DNA of 17,775 nucleotides, taken from contig VKHC01000133.1 of the NCBI GenBank assembly GCA_015143735.1, positions 1 through 17,775 on the forward strand. Reading direction: 5' to 3'. The notes beneath the pieces are model-generated. The model was not told where the DNA came from and did not search any database. It saw nothing but the letters and a program-made list of their open reading frames with translations. The position numbers and the translations under genes were made by a program. Below are positions 1 through 8,860 of the stretch, one piece after another. The stretch is from Synura sp. LO234KE. Lineage: Eukaryota > Sar > Synurophyceae > Synurales > Mallomonadaceae. Position 1 is the stretch's first letter; each line of letters opens with the position of its first letter.

Positions 1-249
1 TGCCCAATAGGAACTAACTACCGCCGTTGATTACAGCATAGATCTCCCGTCGGAGGAGATACACCGCCAGGTGCATCAGTAACAGTGGTGAAACAGATTA
101 ATATAGAACTAATATTGCGTAATGTTGAACTATTCGACTACTAGTAGCATAAGAAGTACGAAGTGAAGTAAGTGAATTGTAAGAGTGTAACTACCTATAA
201 GCCTCGCCGTCAATTAAGGATAGATCCGAATAGGGGAGATACGCTATCC

Positions 250-534
250 ACTGATCAGTCGACAATGTACGTAGAAAAAGTGAGTTAGAATAGGCAGTGT
301 GAGCACAGCTACCTACCTAGAAAATAGTGTAGTTCCCTTATGCAGCGCATATGCTGCAACACACTTAATATCTTGGTCCACTAGCAGGTTGGCTTCGCCA
401 CGGCTGTTAGCTATATGGTTCACTGTAGCGGGCAAGCGCATTTCTATACTCTTTTGTGTGGTATTGTCTCTGCATATTCTATACTAAAATTTTACCAATA
501 CCGCTCTTGTACCAATTTTTGTCGACTGATCAGT
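250..534. repeat. 15-bp inverted repeat enclosing about 255 bp
   Basis: ACTGATCAGTCGACA at 250-264 recurs as its exact reverse complement at 520-534. The repeat contains two smaller palindromes, ACTGATCAGT and GTCGAC, which lowers its information content somewhat. The sequence between the arms has no coding potential. It could be the ends of a small inverted-repeat element or a chance pairing; the similarity does not clearly extend past the 15 bases. Confidence 0.5.
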
Positions 535-1698
535 TGGCAGTGTATTTCCTCTGCCAGCATCTAGCCGGGATTTACGGGACTCTTATATGTGGCTTACACT
601 TATTCCTTACTTCTACTAGTAATATTGATAGCCTAGGTAGTAGCATATGAATCCAGAAGACTTAAACTTAATTGAATTGCGTTACGCATCACATAAATCA
701 CGTACATGCACTCATTTTGTTCAGAATAGCATGAGGTTAGACAGAGTTGAGGTGTTGAGTCCTTACGGGTACGAGGTGAGATCCATAGGCAGAGCTCGAC
801 AGTCATCGTTAGCAGCGGCGGAGAGGCCCGAGGGACGTTATATGAGAGCTGGATTGGTAGGCGTGCCCAGGAGTATGGAGTATGGAGTCAGCGTGCTTGT
901 TTGATGTTCGGCAGAGGGTTATGAAGTGAAGCCGGAACGATATCTAAGGAAAGCTTATACCGGTCAAGTTTGGGCTGTTTGAGATCACGGGCATGTTGAA
1001 TCTTACATGGATGACATACTGGAGCAGCGCTTTGAGTGGTTGAGCAGTTGACTTCTAGACTTTGCGCCTAGGCTTGGCTTCCAACGCGGGCCGTCAATAT
1101 GGTTAAGCATGCGCAACAATTGGAGTTAGAAGTAACAGAGACGTTAGAATTGTCATAAAATACTTGATGGAGGTGCTTGAGCTTGTTGAAGTGGCGGAAG
1201 TAGCACTGGACGGAATATGCTTACCTGGTTCGTGAGCTGTTGATGGGTTTTGAGTTCTAAGTAGATTTTATTTGGAACTGGAGTTGTTTGGTGGGTGTAT
1301 AAATGCAGAATTCGTTGGAAGACATTTTCTATGACAATTGAATGGACTTATCTTGGATAGATGGGCCTTTGGAGCATTCTAGACCGCCACGAGTTAAGAG
1401 GTCGGCATTATGGAGAGAGTCACTACAAGCTCACCTGACGGTTTTCTTTGACCTCCAGCATTTGTGAACCTTTTCTGATCTCCTAAGGCAAAAGTTTATT
1501 AAATTTGGTTCACAACTCATGGAGATAAGTCATTTGCAAAATTATGAAATAATTGAAATTTTGCTCACAAGTCAATATCTCCTTCTTTATGCACATGAGG
1601 AGTTGAGCATTTATAATTTAAGTGGGGGAGTCTTATCAATTACTATTCTATAATCTACATGGGAATTATCGTGTCCTGCACTCTATTTCATTATTTTG

Positions 1699-1716
1699 AT
1701 GCTTTTATAAAAGCAT
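1699..1716. repeat. 18-bp perfect palindrome
   Basis: ATGCTTTTATAAAAGCAT reads the same on both strands. The flanks continue an imperfect pairing: ATTATTTT on the left against GCGATAAT on the right. It contains TATAAAA, so a TATA-like promoter element is formally possible, but no gene start lies nearby that would support this. Confidence 0.6.
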
Positions 1717-1799
1717 GCGATAATTCTGCATTTCAGCACACCTTCACATTTACGAATTGAAACTTTTAATAATATTTACTGTGGGCCATACCCATTAGG

Positions 1800-1975
1800 T
1801 CTATGAAAGTTTATACTGCTAAAAGTATCTGCATCGTTAGATTTTTCATAGCAACGTGGCAAATCAATATTTGGTTTTTTTCAAAATGTCAACGCTATGA
1901 TGAGATGATAACCAATTATCATATCAGCTTTATGATAATGTTTGACTTACCGTTTTTTTCATAGTCGTGCTATGC
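1800..1975. repeat. Cluster of CTATGA/TCATAG inverted words and a hairpin
   Basis: The word CTATGA or its complement TCATAG occurs near 1801, 1847, 1894 and 1962, giving several possible stems. One clear hairpin has arms ATTATCAT (1915-1922) and ATGATAAT (1932-1939) around a 9-base loop. Repeated short inverted words in AT-rich DNA are typical of small inverted-repeat transposons, but no bounding target duplication was found, so the identity stays open. Confidence 0.35.
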
Positions 1976-2407
1976 AATTGTCAGTTACCCTGGCTCACCA
2001 TGATCTTCTGATCAAAGCCAAACTCTACAATTGCTGAAATATTATGTAGAATAATTGAGACTTAAATAAAAATTAAAGATTGAACGAAACTGAAATATTG
2101 CAACCGTCGTAATTAAATTAGTTTGAAGTTTCTCGTCACATCTCACAATATATGTGCTATAGATATTGAATTTCTTGATGTACTTGATTCTGATGTAATG
2201 AATTCCATTAACTAAATTGCGGTCTTATTGATTTGTTTCGATTGACATTTCTTCGTACCGAGCTAGAATTGGATTATTCTACACAATTTAATTAATCCAC
2301 ACATGACACTTAAGTATTCTGCTGATAAAAATGATGGAAGGAAGAAAGGCGCTCATCAGAGACATGGACATGCGAGTGCTTCGGGCCGAGCACACGGAGA
2401 CTTCTAA

Positions 2408-3233
2408 TGGAAAGGTGACAATACTAGTTATAGGAACGTTAACCACCAAACAGGAGTTATACCATCACTGCGATTGCTGAGACTGCCAGCTAGTGAGAAC
2501 CAGGTAGTGAGTGAGCGCAATTTAAACAATTTCAGGCAGGCGATCGAGACTTACGTAAGGCGAGAGTATGGGAACATCGCAAATATTTTCACTCTAATGG
2601 AGCATCCAGCATATTCAGAAGTCGACTACGACCATGAAGAGCTGACAAAACGAAGAGACCCATTCGGTTTGAAGAATAATGAGGTCAAGAAACTAATGAT
2701 CATACGCTTGGAGAAGCAGGCGAAGCTGGAGTCAGAAAAACCAAAGGTATATGCGCTTATTAAAGGGCAGTGGAGACAAGAATCCCTGCATAAAGTTCAG
2801 CAGATGGGGAACTGGGGGGAGTTCGATGCAGCAGGAGATCCACTGCAGTTAACTCGTAGAATTGTTGCGACCCATCTAGTGAGAACCGGGATCGACAATG
2901 AGAAGACCAAGCTGGAGGCGCGTGAGGCGTTTAACATGTATAAGCAGCAATTAAACGAGTCAATCGTACAATATACGCAGCGGTATGATGACAGAATAGC
3001 TGCGTTGCGTGCACTAGCAGAGCATGTCCTGGACGAGCCAGCACTTGCGATAGACTTCATACACAAGCTGGACATGCGAAGGTATCATGAACTTCGAAAG
3101 GACTGAGTAGAACTTATACGATCGCGTGGAGACCCTTGATGCAGCTTATGAGTTAGCAAGTAACTATGTAGTGGAACGTAGAAACGATCTAGAACCTTTA
3201 CCGAGTCTTCATAGCAGATGCAAGAGGATGTAG
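2408..3233 (+). pseudogene. copia gag (capsid) remnant
   Basis: The frame open from 2408 to the TGA at 3104-3106 encodes the capsid-type Gag that packages element RNA in cytoplasmic particles. Family-like landmarks are DPFGL (near 2660), VYALIKGQW (near 2747), a DPLQL...TH segment (near 2839) and LDMRRY (near 3070). After the stop, the same protein seems to continue one frame over from 3111, with a tract reading LYDRVETLDAAYELAS, up to the TAG at 3231-3233. No convincing ATG opens the frame; a different-frame ATG at 2331 may mark the original start. Assignment rests on recalled family pattern plus position directly upstream of the zinc knuckle. Confidence 0.8.
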
Positions 3234-3261
3234 GAGCGAGCGAGGACGCGGGAGAGGACGC

Positions 3262-3657
3262 ATGCAAGATGGAAGAGGATGCATGCAAGGCAGAGCTAGC
3301 GAGCCGACCAGTGGCAGAGGTAAAAGGCGCTGGGGACCATCCGCTGAAAGACTATGTGCTATTTGTCAGAGTTCCTCGCATTTAGTAAGTGGCTGCCCGG
3401 ACGGAGATGACCAGAACCAATCTGAGGACGCGGCCAAGGACAAGCATACCAAGTCTGAGAAAGGGACAGAACTTAAGAACAAGGTACGCTACATGAATGC
3501 GATAGCGATAGCGCCTGATGACTTGCTAAGCGCTAGAGATAATTTCTGTAACACCGTGAACGACGACGATAACAAAATGAATCTTGCGACGGTCACTGAA
3601 CAACTATTCAGAGGTAAGCCGCTCGGTAAGTCCCACTGTACTTGCAACTGTCAGTAG
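3262..3657 (+). pseudogene. copia nucleocapsid zinc knuckle segment
   Basis: The frame carries a textbook CX2CX4HX4C knuckle (CAICQSSSHLVSGC, 3355-3396) that binds element RNA in the Gag C-terminus. It is preceded by an Arg/Gly-rich stretch and followed by an acidic, lysine-rich linker. The frame closes at TAG 3655-3657, while the coding signal moves to the next frame near 3620, so a frameshift separates Gag from protease. The four zinc ligands are all intact. Confidence 0.85.
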
Positions 3658-3922
3658 TCTGACAGAGAATGATGCGGTGATTGACACCGTTGCTGGCGTT
3701 AGTATATTCAAAAATAATGATCACGTTTATGAACTGTATGATTATAATGAGATGATTGAGACATATGGTCTAACGGATAATAAGAGACCATTGCGTTCGA
3801 GTGTGCGTGGTAGAACGTTGTTTGGTGATGTGTACGTGTCAGATAAAAGCATGGCCAACGTGGTGTCATACTGGCGTTTTAAGGACCAGTATGGCAAAAG
3901 GCCGATGAGTTCCGATTCCTGA
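3620..3922 (+). pseudogene. copia aspartic protease remnant
   Basis: This frame encodes the short retropepsin-type protease that would cleave the polyprotein. The active-site loop reads IDTVAGVSIF at 3680-3709, with Asp at 3683-3685. The family normally has D-S/T-G-A here, so the glycine after D-T appears replaced by valine. A downstream VYVSDKSMANVVS block matches the usual 'VP.l..NLIS'-type segment of copia proteases. The frame ends at TGA 3920-3922 while the signal moves to the next frame at about 3907. Position between zinc knuckle and pre-integrase supports the call. Confidence 0.75.
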
Positions 3923-4248
3923 TGACTCAAGGGAGTAAATTATATCAGTTCGAACGTAAGTGTGGTGTATACGTATATAACATGTCGAGTAATGACTATG
4001 CGTTTTATTATATTAGCACTGTTAGTGATAACCTTAAGCTGTATTCTAAGCGTGAGATACAGAAAGCAGATGTAGCAATTGACATGTGCAAGAAATTGGG
4101 GTACCCATCCGAAGCTTCCATTAAGAGGATGATCAGCGGCGGAGTGCTGACCAATCGCGACGTGACGGTAGAAGACGTTGACAGAGCACTGAGTATTTAC
4201 GGTAAGCCCTTAGGTCTGATCAAAGGTAAGCATATGCCACGGAACTGA
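3907..4248 (+). pseudogene. copia pre-integrase (GAG_pre-integrase) segment
   Basis: The frame contains a characteristic linker block of this copia lineage: FERKCGVYVYN near 3949, then YSKREIQKADVAIDMCKKLG, then YPSEASIKRMISGG, then IYGKPLGLIKGK up to 4242. It joins protease to integrase in the polyprotein. The first part overlaps the end of the protease frame. The usual copia HHCC zinc site is not evident. The frame closes at TGA 4246-4248 and coding resumes in another frame around 4283. Confidence 0.85.
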
Positions 4249-4282
4249 AACCTGTAGTGCTGGTTAGACTAGTATAGGGCAT

Positions 4283-5000
4283 AGCAAGCGAGATCAAATC
4301 ATGAGTATCGACATTATGTATGTTTGCGAGATTGCATTCATAGTAACATTAGTATCACCACTAAACTTTCTTATGACTATAAGGATTGACAGTAGAAGTG
4401 TGCCACACCTGTGGGAGAAGATATACGGCCAGATCGCCAACATAAATAAGAAAGGATTTCAGATGACCAGAGCGAAGGTAGATTCAGAGAGCGGACTGAC
4501 TTGTATGAGCAACTTATTTGCAAATGAATCGATCGAGCTGACCTCAGTAGGAGTTGGACAACATGTAGTCAAAGTGGAGCGGCGAATCAGGATGATTAAA
4601 TAGCGATGTCGGGCTATCGTCAACACCTCAGTAGGAGTTGGACAACATGTAGTCAAAGTGGGCCGGCGAATCAGGATGATTAAAGAGCGATGTCGGGCTA
4701 TCGTTAACACACTGCCGCACAGATTCTATGGTTTATTATGTGACTAAGCGTATCAATATGTCAATAACTTTGGACCAACTTCATGGGAGTACTACGGTGG
4801 AGTCAAGATCAACTACGGCAAGGTGATACAAGCGTCTCTCGGAGATTATTGCCAAGCCGATACAAACAGTGGCGACAACAGCTGGAACCTAGAGCCCGTG
4901 GAGCCATAGCCCTGTATGAAGCAGGGGATTACGATGCCAATTGGTGGGTGTTTCACGTGGATACCAAGAAGGTTGTGATAGGTATAAGTTGACGGCACTG
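4283..5000 (+). pseudogene. copia integrase remnant
   Basis: Integrase inserts the element cDNA into the genome. The core is readable in one frame from about 4301 (SIDIMYV, with the first conserved Asp), through a degenerate VDSES segment (usually D-G-E), to the conserved QHV-K-V-E-R-x-I-R-x-IK block, which is present twice because of an 84-bp tandem duplication. Stops fall at 4601-4603 (TAG) and at a TAA near 4739. Near 4880 the signal moves to another frame for RARGAIALYEAG, typical of the integrase C-terminal end in this lineage. It shifts again near 4975 into the frame of LTALPVPDIVISYL. At least three lesions make it non-functional. Confidence 0.85.
4541..4708 (+). repeat. 84-bp in-frame tandem duplication inside integrase
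   Basis: Copy 1 is 4541-4624 and copy 2 is 4625-4708, head to tail. They differ at four bases. The unit length of 84 keeps the reading frame (28 codons). Copy 1 has VERR and a TAG stop; copy 2 has VGRR and GAG (Glu) at the stop position. The differences show that some time has passed since the duplication. Confidence 0.97.
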
Positions 5001-5930
5001 CCAGTGCCAGACATTGTAATAAGTTATCTAAATGGACTGTATAATAAGGATTATCATGCAGAGAATGTCGAATATACAAGAGTGTCATTATTGGAGTTCC
5101 GACTAGGACAGAGAGTTATTGATGACCAGACCGACTATGGAGAAAACTATGATCCAGAACTGGTATACGAATTGAATCTGAACAAAGCTATGGATGAGTA
5201 TGCGAGGGTAAACCGTGGAGCCGAGAACTATGATCCAATGAAAAAACAAGTAGAGACTTTTGAGAGAGTGGACCTAGAGGGAGATTATGTTATCAAAAAA
5301 GTCGACAAGCAGTTGGAAGATCTACAACTAAATCGTAAAGTGGACGAGACATTGCTACCAGAAGTTGGAGAGGAGACAAATGAGTTTAATGCCGAATATA
5401 TTGCACACGAAGAACAACATGAAGACACCGGAGAAGCAAACCGAGACACACACGCAACAATCAATAAATTGGAGCAGAAACAAGCAGAGATCGAGCGCTA
5501 GGAGAACCAAGACGATTCATCGGACCAAGTTGAAGAAGCAGCCTCAGAGGCAGATATGACTGATAATACCGGAGTAAATAAAGACGTAGTAGTACCAGAG
5601 CCAACACGAACAGAGGAGCCGAGATACAATTTGCAACCCAACAGAGCCCAGGCGGGGAGATGGAACAAGCGACTATATGGATTACATCTTACCATCAAGC
5701 TAGCGGGATGCAAGCTAGGAGATCGTGCGACTAAGGCGATAATTAAGGAGATGAACCAAATGTTGGAGAAAAGGGTATTTCATCCAGTTTACTTGAAGGA
5801 TATGTCGAGGGACCAGACTAAGAATATAATTTGTTGTTTCATGTTCTTAAACGAAAAATATCGTCCAGATGGGAGTTTTGAGAAAGTGAAGGCGAGGCCA
5901 TCAGCAGAACAAGACAGTGGATGTGGACAA
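4971..5930 (+). pseudogene. copia integrase-RT linker and reverse transcriptase N-terminus
   Basis: One frame runs from the integrase tail (ALPVPDIVISYLNGLYN) through a long acidic, Glu/Asp/Asn-rich linker into the reverse transcriptase start. The linker holds two ENYDP motifs (near 5142 and 5229) and a Gln/Glu-rich coiled-coil-like stretch. Family landmarks follow: RYNLQPNR near 5622, MLEKRVFHPV near 5761, MFLNEKYRPDG near 5840 and a degenerate K-A-R-x-x-A box near 5890. The frame has one internal stop, TAG at 5499-5501. Past about 5930 the conserved text moves to another frame. Confidence 0.85.
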
Positions 5931-5934
5931 GATA

Positions 5935-6556
5935 TCGTCCCCTACAGTGGCGACATCTTCAGTGTTCATTCATGATCGCTATTGTCGCTGCCGGGGAGTG
6001 CAGAGAAGTTGCTACTGTTGACATACCGGGAGCATACTTACATGCAGATATGCCGAGCAATTGTGTTGTTCACATGAGACTAAACAAGTACTTATCAAAA
6101 CTGATGATGCAATTGAACTGTGACTACGCGAACTACTTGACCGATGATGGAACTGTTATCGTGAGACTAGACAAGGGATCGTACGGTTGTGTACAAAGTG
6201 CTAAGTTATGGTACGATAGACTTTGTGATCTACTGATGGACCTGGGTTATAGTGTTAATACGGAAGACAGTTTTGTGTCCAATAGGCTAAGAGAGGACAA
6301 CCAGACCACTATATGTGTCCACGTGGTTGACCTTATGATCACTAGTACGAACAAGTGGGACATTGACACAGCTGTTAAAGAACTGGAAACTGCTTTTGGA
6401 TCAGTCAGCGTGAACCGAGGAAAGTTACAAAACTATATCGGGATGGTATTTGATTTTACTTGCGTAAGAAAAGTCACTGTGAATATGATCAAATACGTGG
6501 AAGAGCTGCAGCTATACACGGAAGTTAAGTTCTTTGCACCTACACCTGCGGAATAA
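5935..6556 (+). pseudogene. copia reverse transcriptase catalytic domain, inactive
   Basis: SSPTVATSSVF is read in one frame at 5935-5967 and the rest in another from 5972. The first catalytic Asp sits in VDIPGAYL (GAC at 6020-6022). YGCVQSAKLWYDRL (near 6182) is a standard copia block. The second catalytic box, usually YVDD, is HVVD at 6320-6331 (CAC GTG GTT GAC), so one of the two essential aspartates is Val. SYGCVQ, the ITST tract and GKLQNYIGM agree with the family. The frame ends at TAA 6554-6556. Polymerase activity is not expected. Confidence 0.92.
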
Positions 6557-6605
6557 TCTATTTGACATCAAGTACAATGATGCAGTATTGGATTAGAAGA
6601 ACAGA

Positions 6606-7275
6606 TCCAAATTTCATACAATCGTCGCGAAGTTACTTTACCTCAGTAAACGAGCTAGATCAGATATCTTGTTAGGCTATTTACAATTAGGGTGACCTGT
6701 GCTACAAGACATGGAAAAGCTATTGAGGTGCTTAGAATATCTTCACAAGACCAAGAATTTAGTATTTAGTATCAAGGGAGATGATTATCTTAATTTAATG
6801 ACGTATATTGATGCATCCTACACGGAACGCATAAAGACAGAAAGTCACATGGTATATCTTTTGAAAAAACAAACATAGTGGAGCGATAATTATGGCAGGC
6901 AAAGCATTCGTCGGTGGTTACATCAGAAAGTAGAGATTTAATACTAAGTCGAGCTGTGAGGCTAAGTTGGTTGGAGTCAGTGATGGGATCAATCCGGGAT
7001 TGGGATGTAGTAACTTTTTTATTCAGCAAGGATGAATCCTGTGTTGCTATTGCAATAATCAGTCGACAATCAAGATGATACAGAGCGGAAGGTCAAATTC
7101 CGAGAAGAGTAGACACATTTACATAAGATTTTATTTTGTTTGTGACCGTGTTAAGTATGGAGAAGTCATCATGAAGTACATGAACACAAAGGAAATGATA
7201 GCCGACTTACTGACCAAGCCGATCCAAGGTGCAAAATTCAGATACTTGCGCGAGCTACTTATGGGGGAGTTGTGA
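6606..7275 (+). pseudogene. copia RNase H domain and element C-terminus
   Basis: Frame one runs 6606-6878: FHTIVAKLLYLSKRARSDIL, then YIDASY with the first conserved Asp, with a TGA near 6691 and the closing TAG at 6876-6878. Signal then moves to another frame from 6880: a TAG near 6931, SSCEAKLVGVSDG with the conserved Glu, and the box normally reading DNQST, which is NNQST here (AAT at 7054-7056). The ending is intact from 7075: KSRHIYIRFYF, MIADLLTKPIQG, YLRELLMGEL and TGA 7273-7275. RNase H would degrade the RNA template during cDNA synthesis; loss of the Asp and the stops make it inactive. Confidence 0.92.
7261..7272 (+). promoter_or_regulatory. Possible polypurine tract
   Basis: A short purine run (GGGGGAG) sits at the very end of the RNase H frame, where copia elements place the plus-strand primer just before the 3' LTR. 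A TGTGATTGACA a few bases on (near 7301) could begin the LTR, but no matching 5' copy was found. Confidence 0.25.
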
Positions 7276-8516
7276 AAGCCAAGATTCCCCCATTATGGGG
7301 ATGTGATTGACAAGAAGAGCTTAGCCACCTAATCTACACAACGATCACTTTCGCCGGGTTGGAGTGCTGAGTCTTGAATTGCTGAGAGAGCCGAATGGGA
7401 TCCTCACCAAATGTCTTTAATGCAGCGTGATACGAACAGTTTTAACGATTTCGTCCCTATCAAGGGCAGCACCAGGAGCTCTCATGTCATTGAGCAAGTT
7501 TCCAATGTGTGCAGTAGCTAGCCTATGGCTTGTCGGCAGACTTAGTTCCGACGCCAAACCGTCGTCGCCTAATCTCGAATGCAATATGGACGCTGTTTGT
7601 TTCTAACACTGTCATCACTGCTTTTCGCTCTTTGATATGATATTCCAAATGTCCATGTCATGCATTTTCGAAGGAATTTGCAGCGCTTCTTCACGAGCAG
7701 CTTTGATTGGCGGCTTCACCTTTCAGAGTGAGGCCATTCACTTTCGGGAGATCCAAACCTAGATTTGGATACCGGGAGGAATTCTTCCTTTTCTTCTTGT
7801 GCAGAGGAATTTAAGGCAAAAACTGTTTGCAAATACTAATGTTGATAATCTGTTTCATCTCAACGCTCCCCATAACTGGAATCAAATACACGTCTGACAG
7901 GCTGGGGGCACAAATAAAATGGACCGGTGAAGGTACTCCTGATAATCTAATTCATTGTAGTGCTGAAGGCTGTGGTACCTCTACGAGCACTACATTCTCG
8001 ACTGGGATGTCGGATTTTATCTTCTTCGAATGAACTGTGAAGAAAGACGCTTTCTTCTCATCATAGAGAGCTGACTTCAATTAGTTATATTGGGATCCCC
8101 GAGCTGGAACGGGGGGCACTCATTTCGGTTTTTGCAGGAATTCTAGGTCTGGAAGAAGAAATTTTTTCAGTTATATTGATAATTTATTCCTTTCCGGGTG
8201 CCGCTGACTTAAGATATTGGTCGAAGACTTTGATAAACCTTGATTGTCACCAGTAGGGAGTTGCAGGAATCTTTAAGCCGTCGGTTTATTGGGTTTGTTT
8301 CGAGTTGCTCTTGTATTTTTTCAGAATCAGAGGCCATCGGAATATTCAGCACCTTATCGACTTCTTAGTCGAAACCTAGCTGAACTGGAGTAGAAAAAGT
8401 CCTGCAAGTAGCTGGAATGACGACCAAAACGCATCTTTAATATTGGTTGGCCCCCTCTGTTTCACCGACAAAACGAGGTCCCACGATTTGATCTCTGAAT
8501 TCAAGAGGCAGCCACC

Positions 8517-8627
8517 ATGTGCAAGGCAGGAGGCACTTCAGCCCTTAATGTTGTCGGTGCCCTAAGAGCTGGTAGCCGGAATGATAACTATATCATGGCT
8601 ATGCGTGAACTCGTTGGTGACCATTAA
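8517..8627 (+). other. Small 36-codon ORF with good start context
   Basis: The ATG at 8517 is preceded by GCCACC, matching the eukaryotic optimal start context, and encodes a short peptide beginning MCKAGGTSALNVVGALRAG and ending at TAA 8625-8627. The same frame has an in-frame TGA upstream and continues protein-like for some codons after the stop. No family is recognised. It may be a leftover exon or transposon fragment, or chance. Confidence 0.2.
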
Positions 8628-8779
8628 CTAGTCACAGGATCCGCCGCTTCATACCTTAAATGGAGGACTTCGTATTCCAAGAAAGTCTAGACTATGCTTG
8701 TGTAGCTAGCGGTGGAAAGATCCTGATCAACAATTCTGTTTTCTTTCCCAATGTTAGTTTAGTGGCTTGGTAGAGGGTT

Positions 8780-8860
8780 TTGTTCTCCCCCTCCCCCTGT
8801 CTCCTCTACTTCCGGCGGGAGCGGGGGACATAGTTGGCGACTAAGTAGATCCTTTGAGCA
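8780..8860 (+). repeat. Possible diverged LINE 3'-end fragment
   Basis: GGGGACATAGTTGG at 8824-8837 is identical to the minus-strand sequence at 13505-13492, just past the end of the LINE RNase H frame. Upstream both have a TCTCCCC...CCCC...CTGTC tract and downstream both continue with loose similarity. A 14-base match alone is near what chance allows in a window this size, so the extended resemblance carries the call. Confidence 0.3.

Larger units (their letters stand above)
1..2330. other. AT-rich spacer, no supported gene
   Basis: No reading frame in this stretch reads as a convincing protein. The longest open frames are 60 to 85 codons and have no recognisable domain. It holds short palindromes and hairpins (listed separately), a diverged direct repeat near the left edge, and a few isolated peptide words resembling the C-terminal end of the copia element downstream. 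The 5' LTR and primer-binding site of the copia element should lie within or next to the right end of this stretch, but I could not identify either. Confidence 0.6.
2331..7275 (+). mobile_element. Degenerate Ty1/copia LTR retrotransposon, internal region
   Basis: Gag, CCHC zinc knuckle, aspartic protease, pre-integrase block, integrase, reverse transcriptase and RNase H follow each other in the copia order (integrase before reverse transcriptase) across all three plus-strand frames. The left limit is the first gag-compatible ATG region and the right limit is the stop after the RNase H end, so both are approximate. LTRs, primer-binding site and target duplication were not found. At least ten frame changes and several stops break the polyprotein, so the element is dead. 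The family features (YSKRE...LGYPS, GAIAL, MIADLLTKP) match a copia lineage that I recall from protists, algae and basal fungi; this is memory, not a search. Confidence 0.93.

Noticed and set aside
299-904. Three overlapping open frames of 62 to 85 codons in the left spacer
   Set aside because: No domain, odd composition, no consistent start context; length is ordinary for AT-rich DNA read in six frames.
986-1030. YMDDILE peptide resembling a reverse transcriptase catalytic box
   Set aside because: It is only seven residues; none of the other reverse transcriptase motifs (PFGL, motif A, motif D/E) are found around it in any frame, and stops follow within 12 codons.
4459-4710. Minus-strand frame with a repeated LTIARHR...TLTTCCPTPTEV peptide
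   Set aside because: The peptide repeat is only the shadow of the 84-bp tandem duplication in the plus-strand integrase.
4601-5501. Reassigned stop codon (TAG read as an amino acid) because several element stops are TAG
   Set aside because: TAA and TGA also interrupt the frames and frameshifts are frequent, so ordinary decay explains the stops.
7827-8033. 68-codon ORF with a hydrophobic N-terminus like a signal peptide
   Set aside because: No homology recognised, no support from context, and the hydrophobic start is easily produced by chance in AT-rich DNA.
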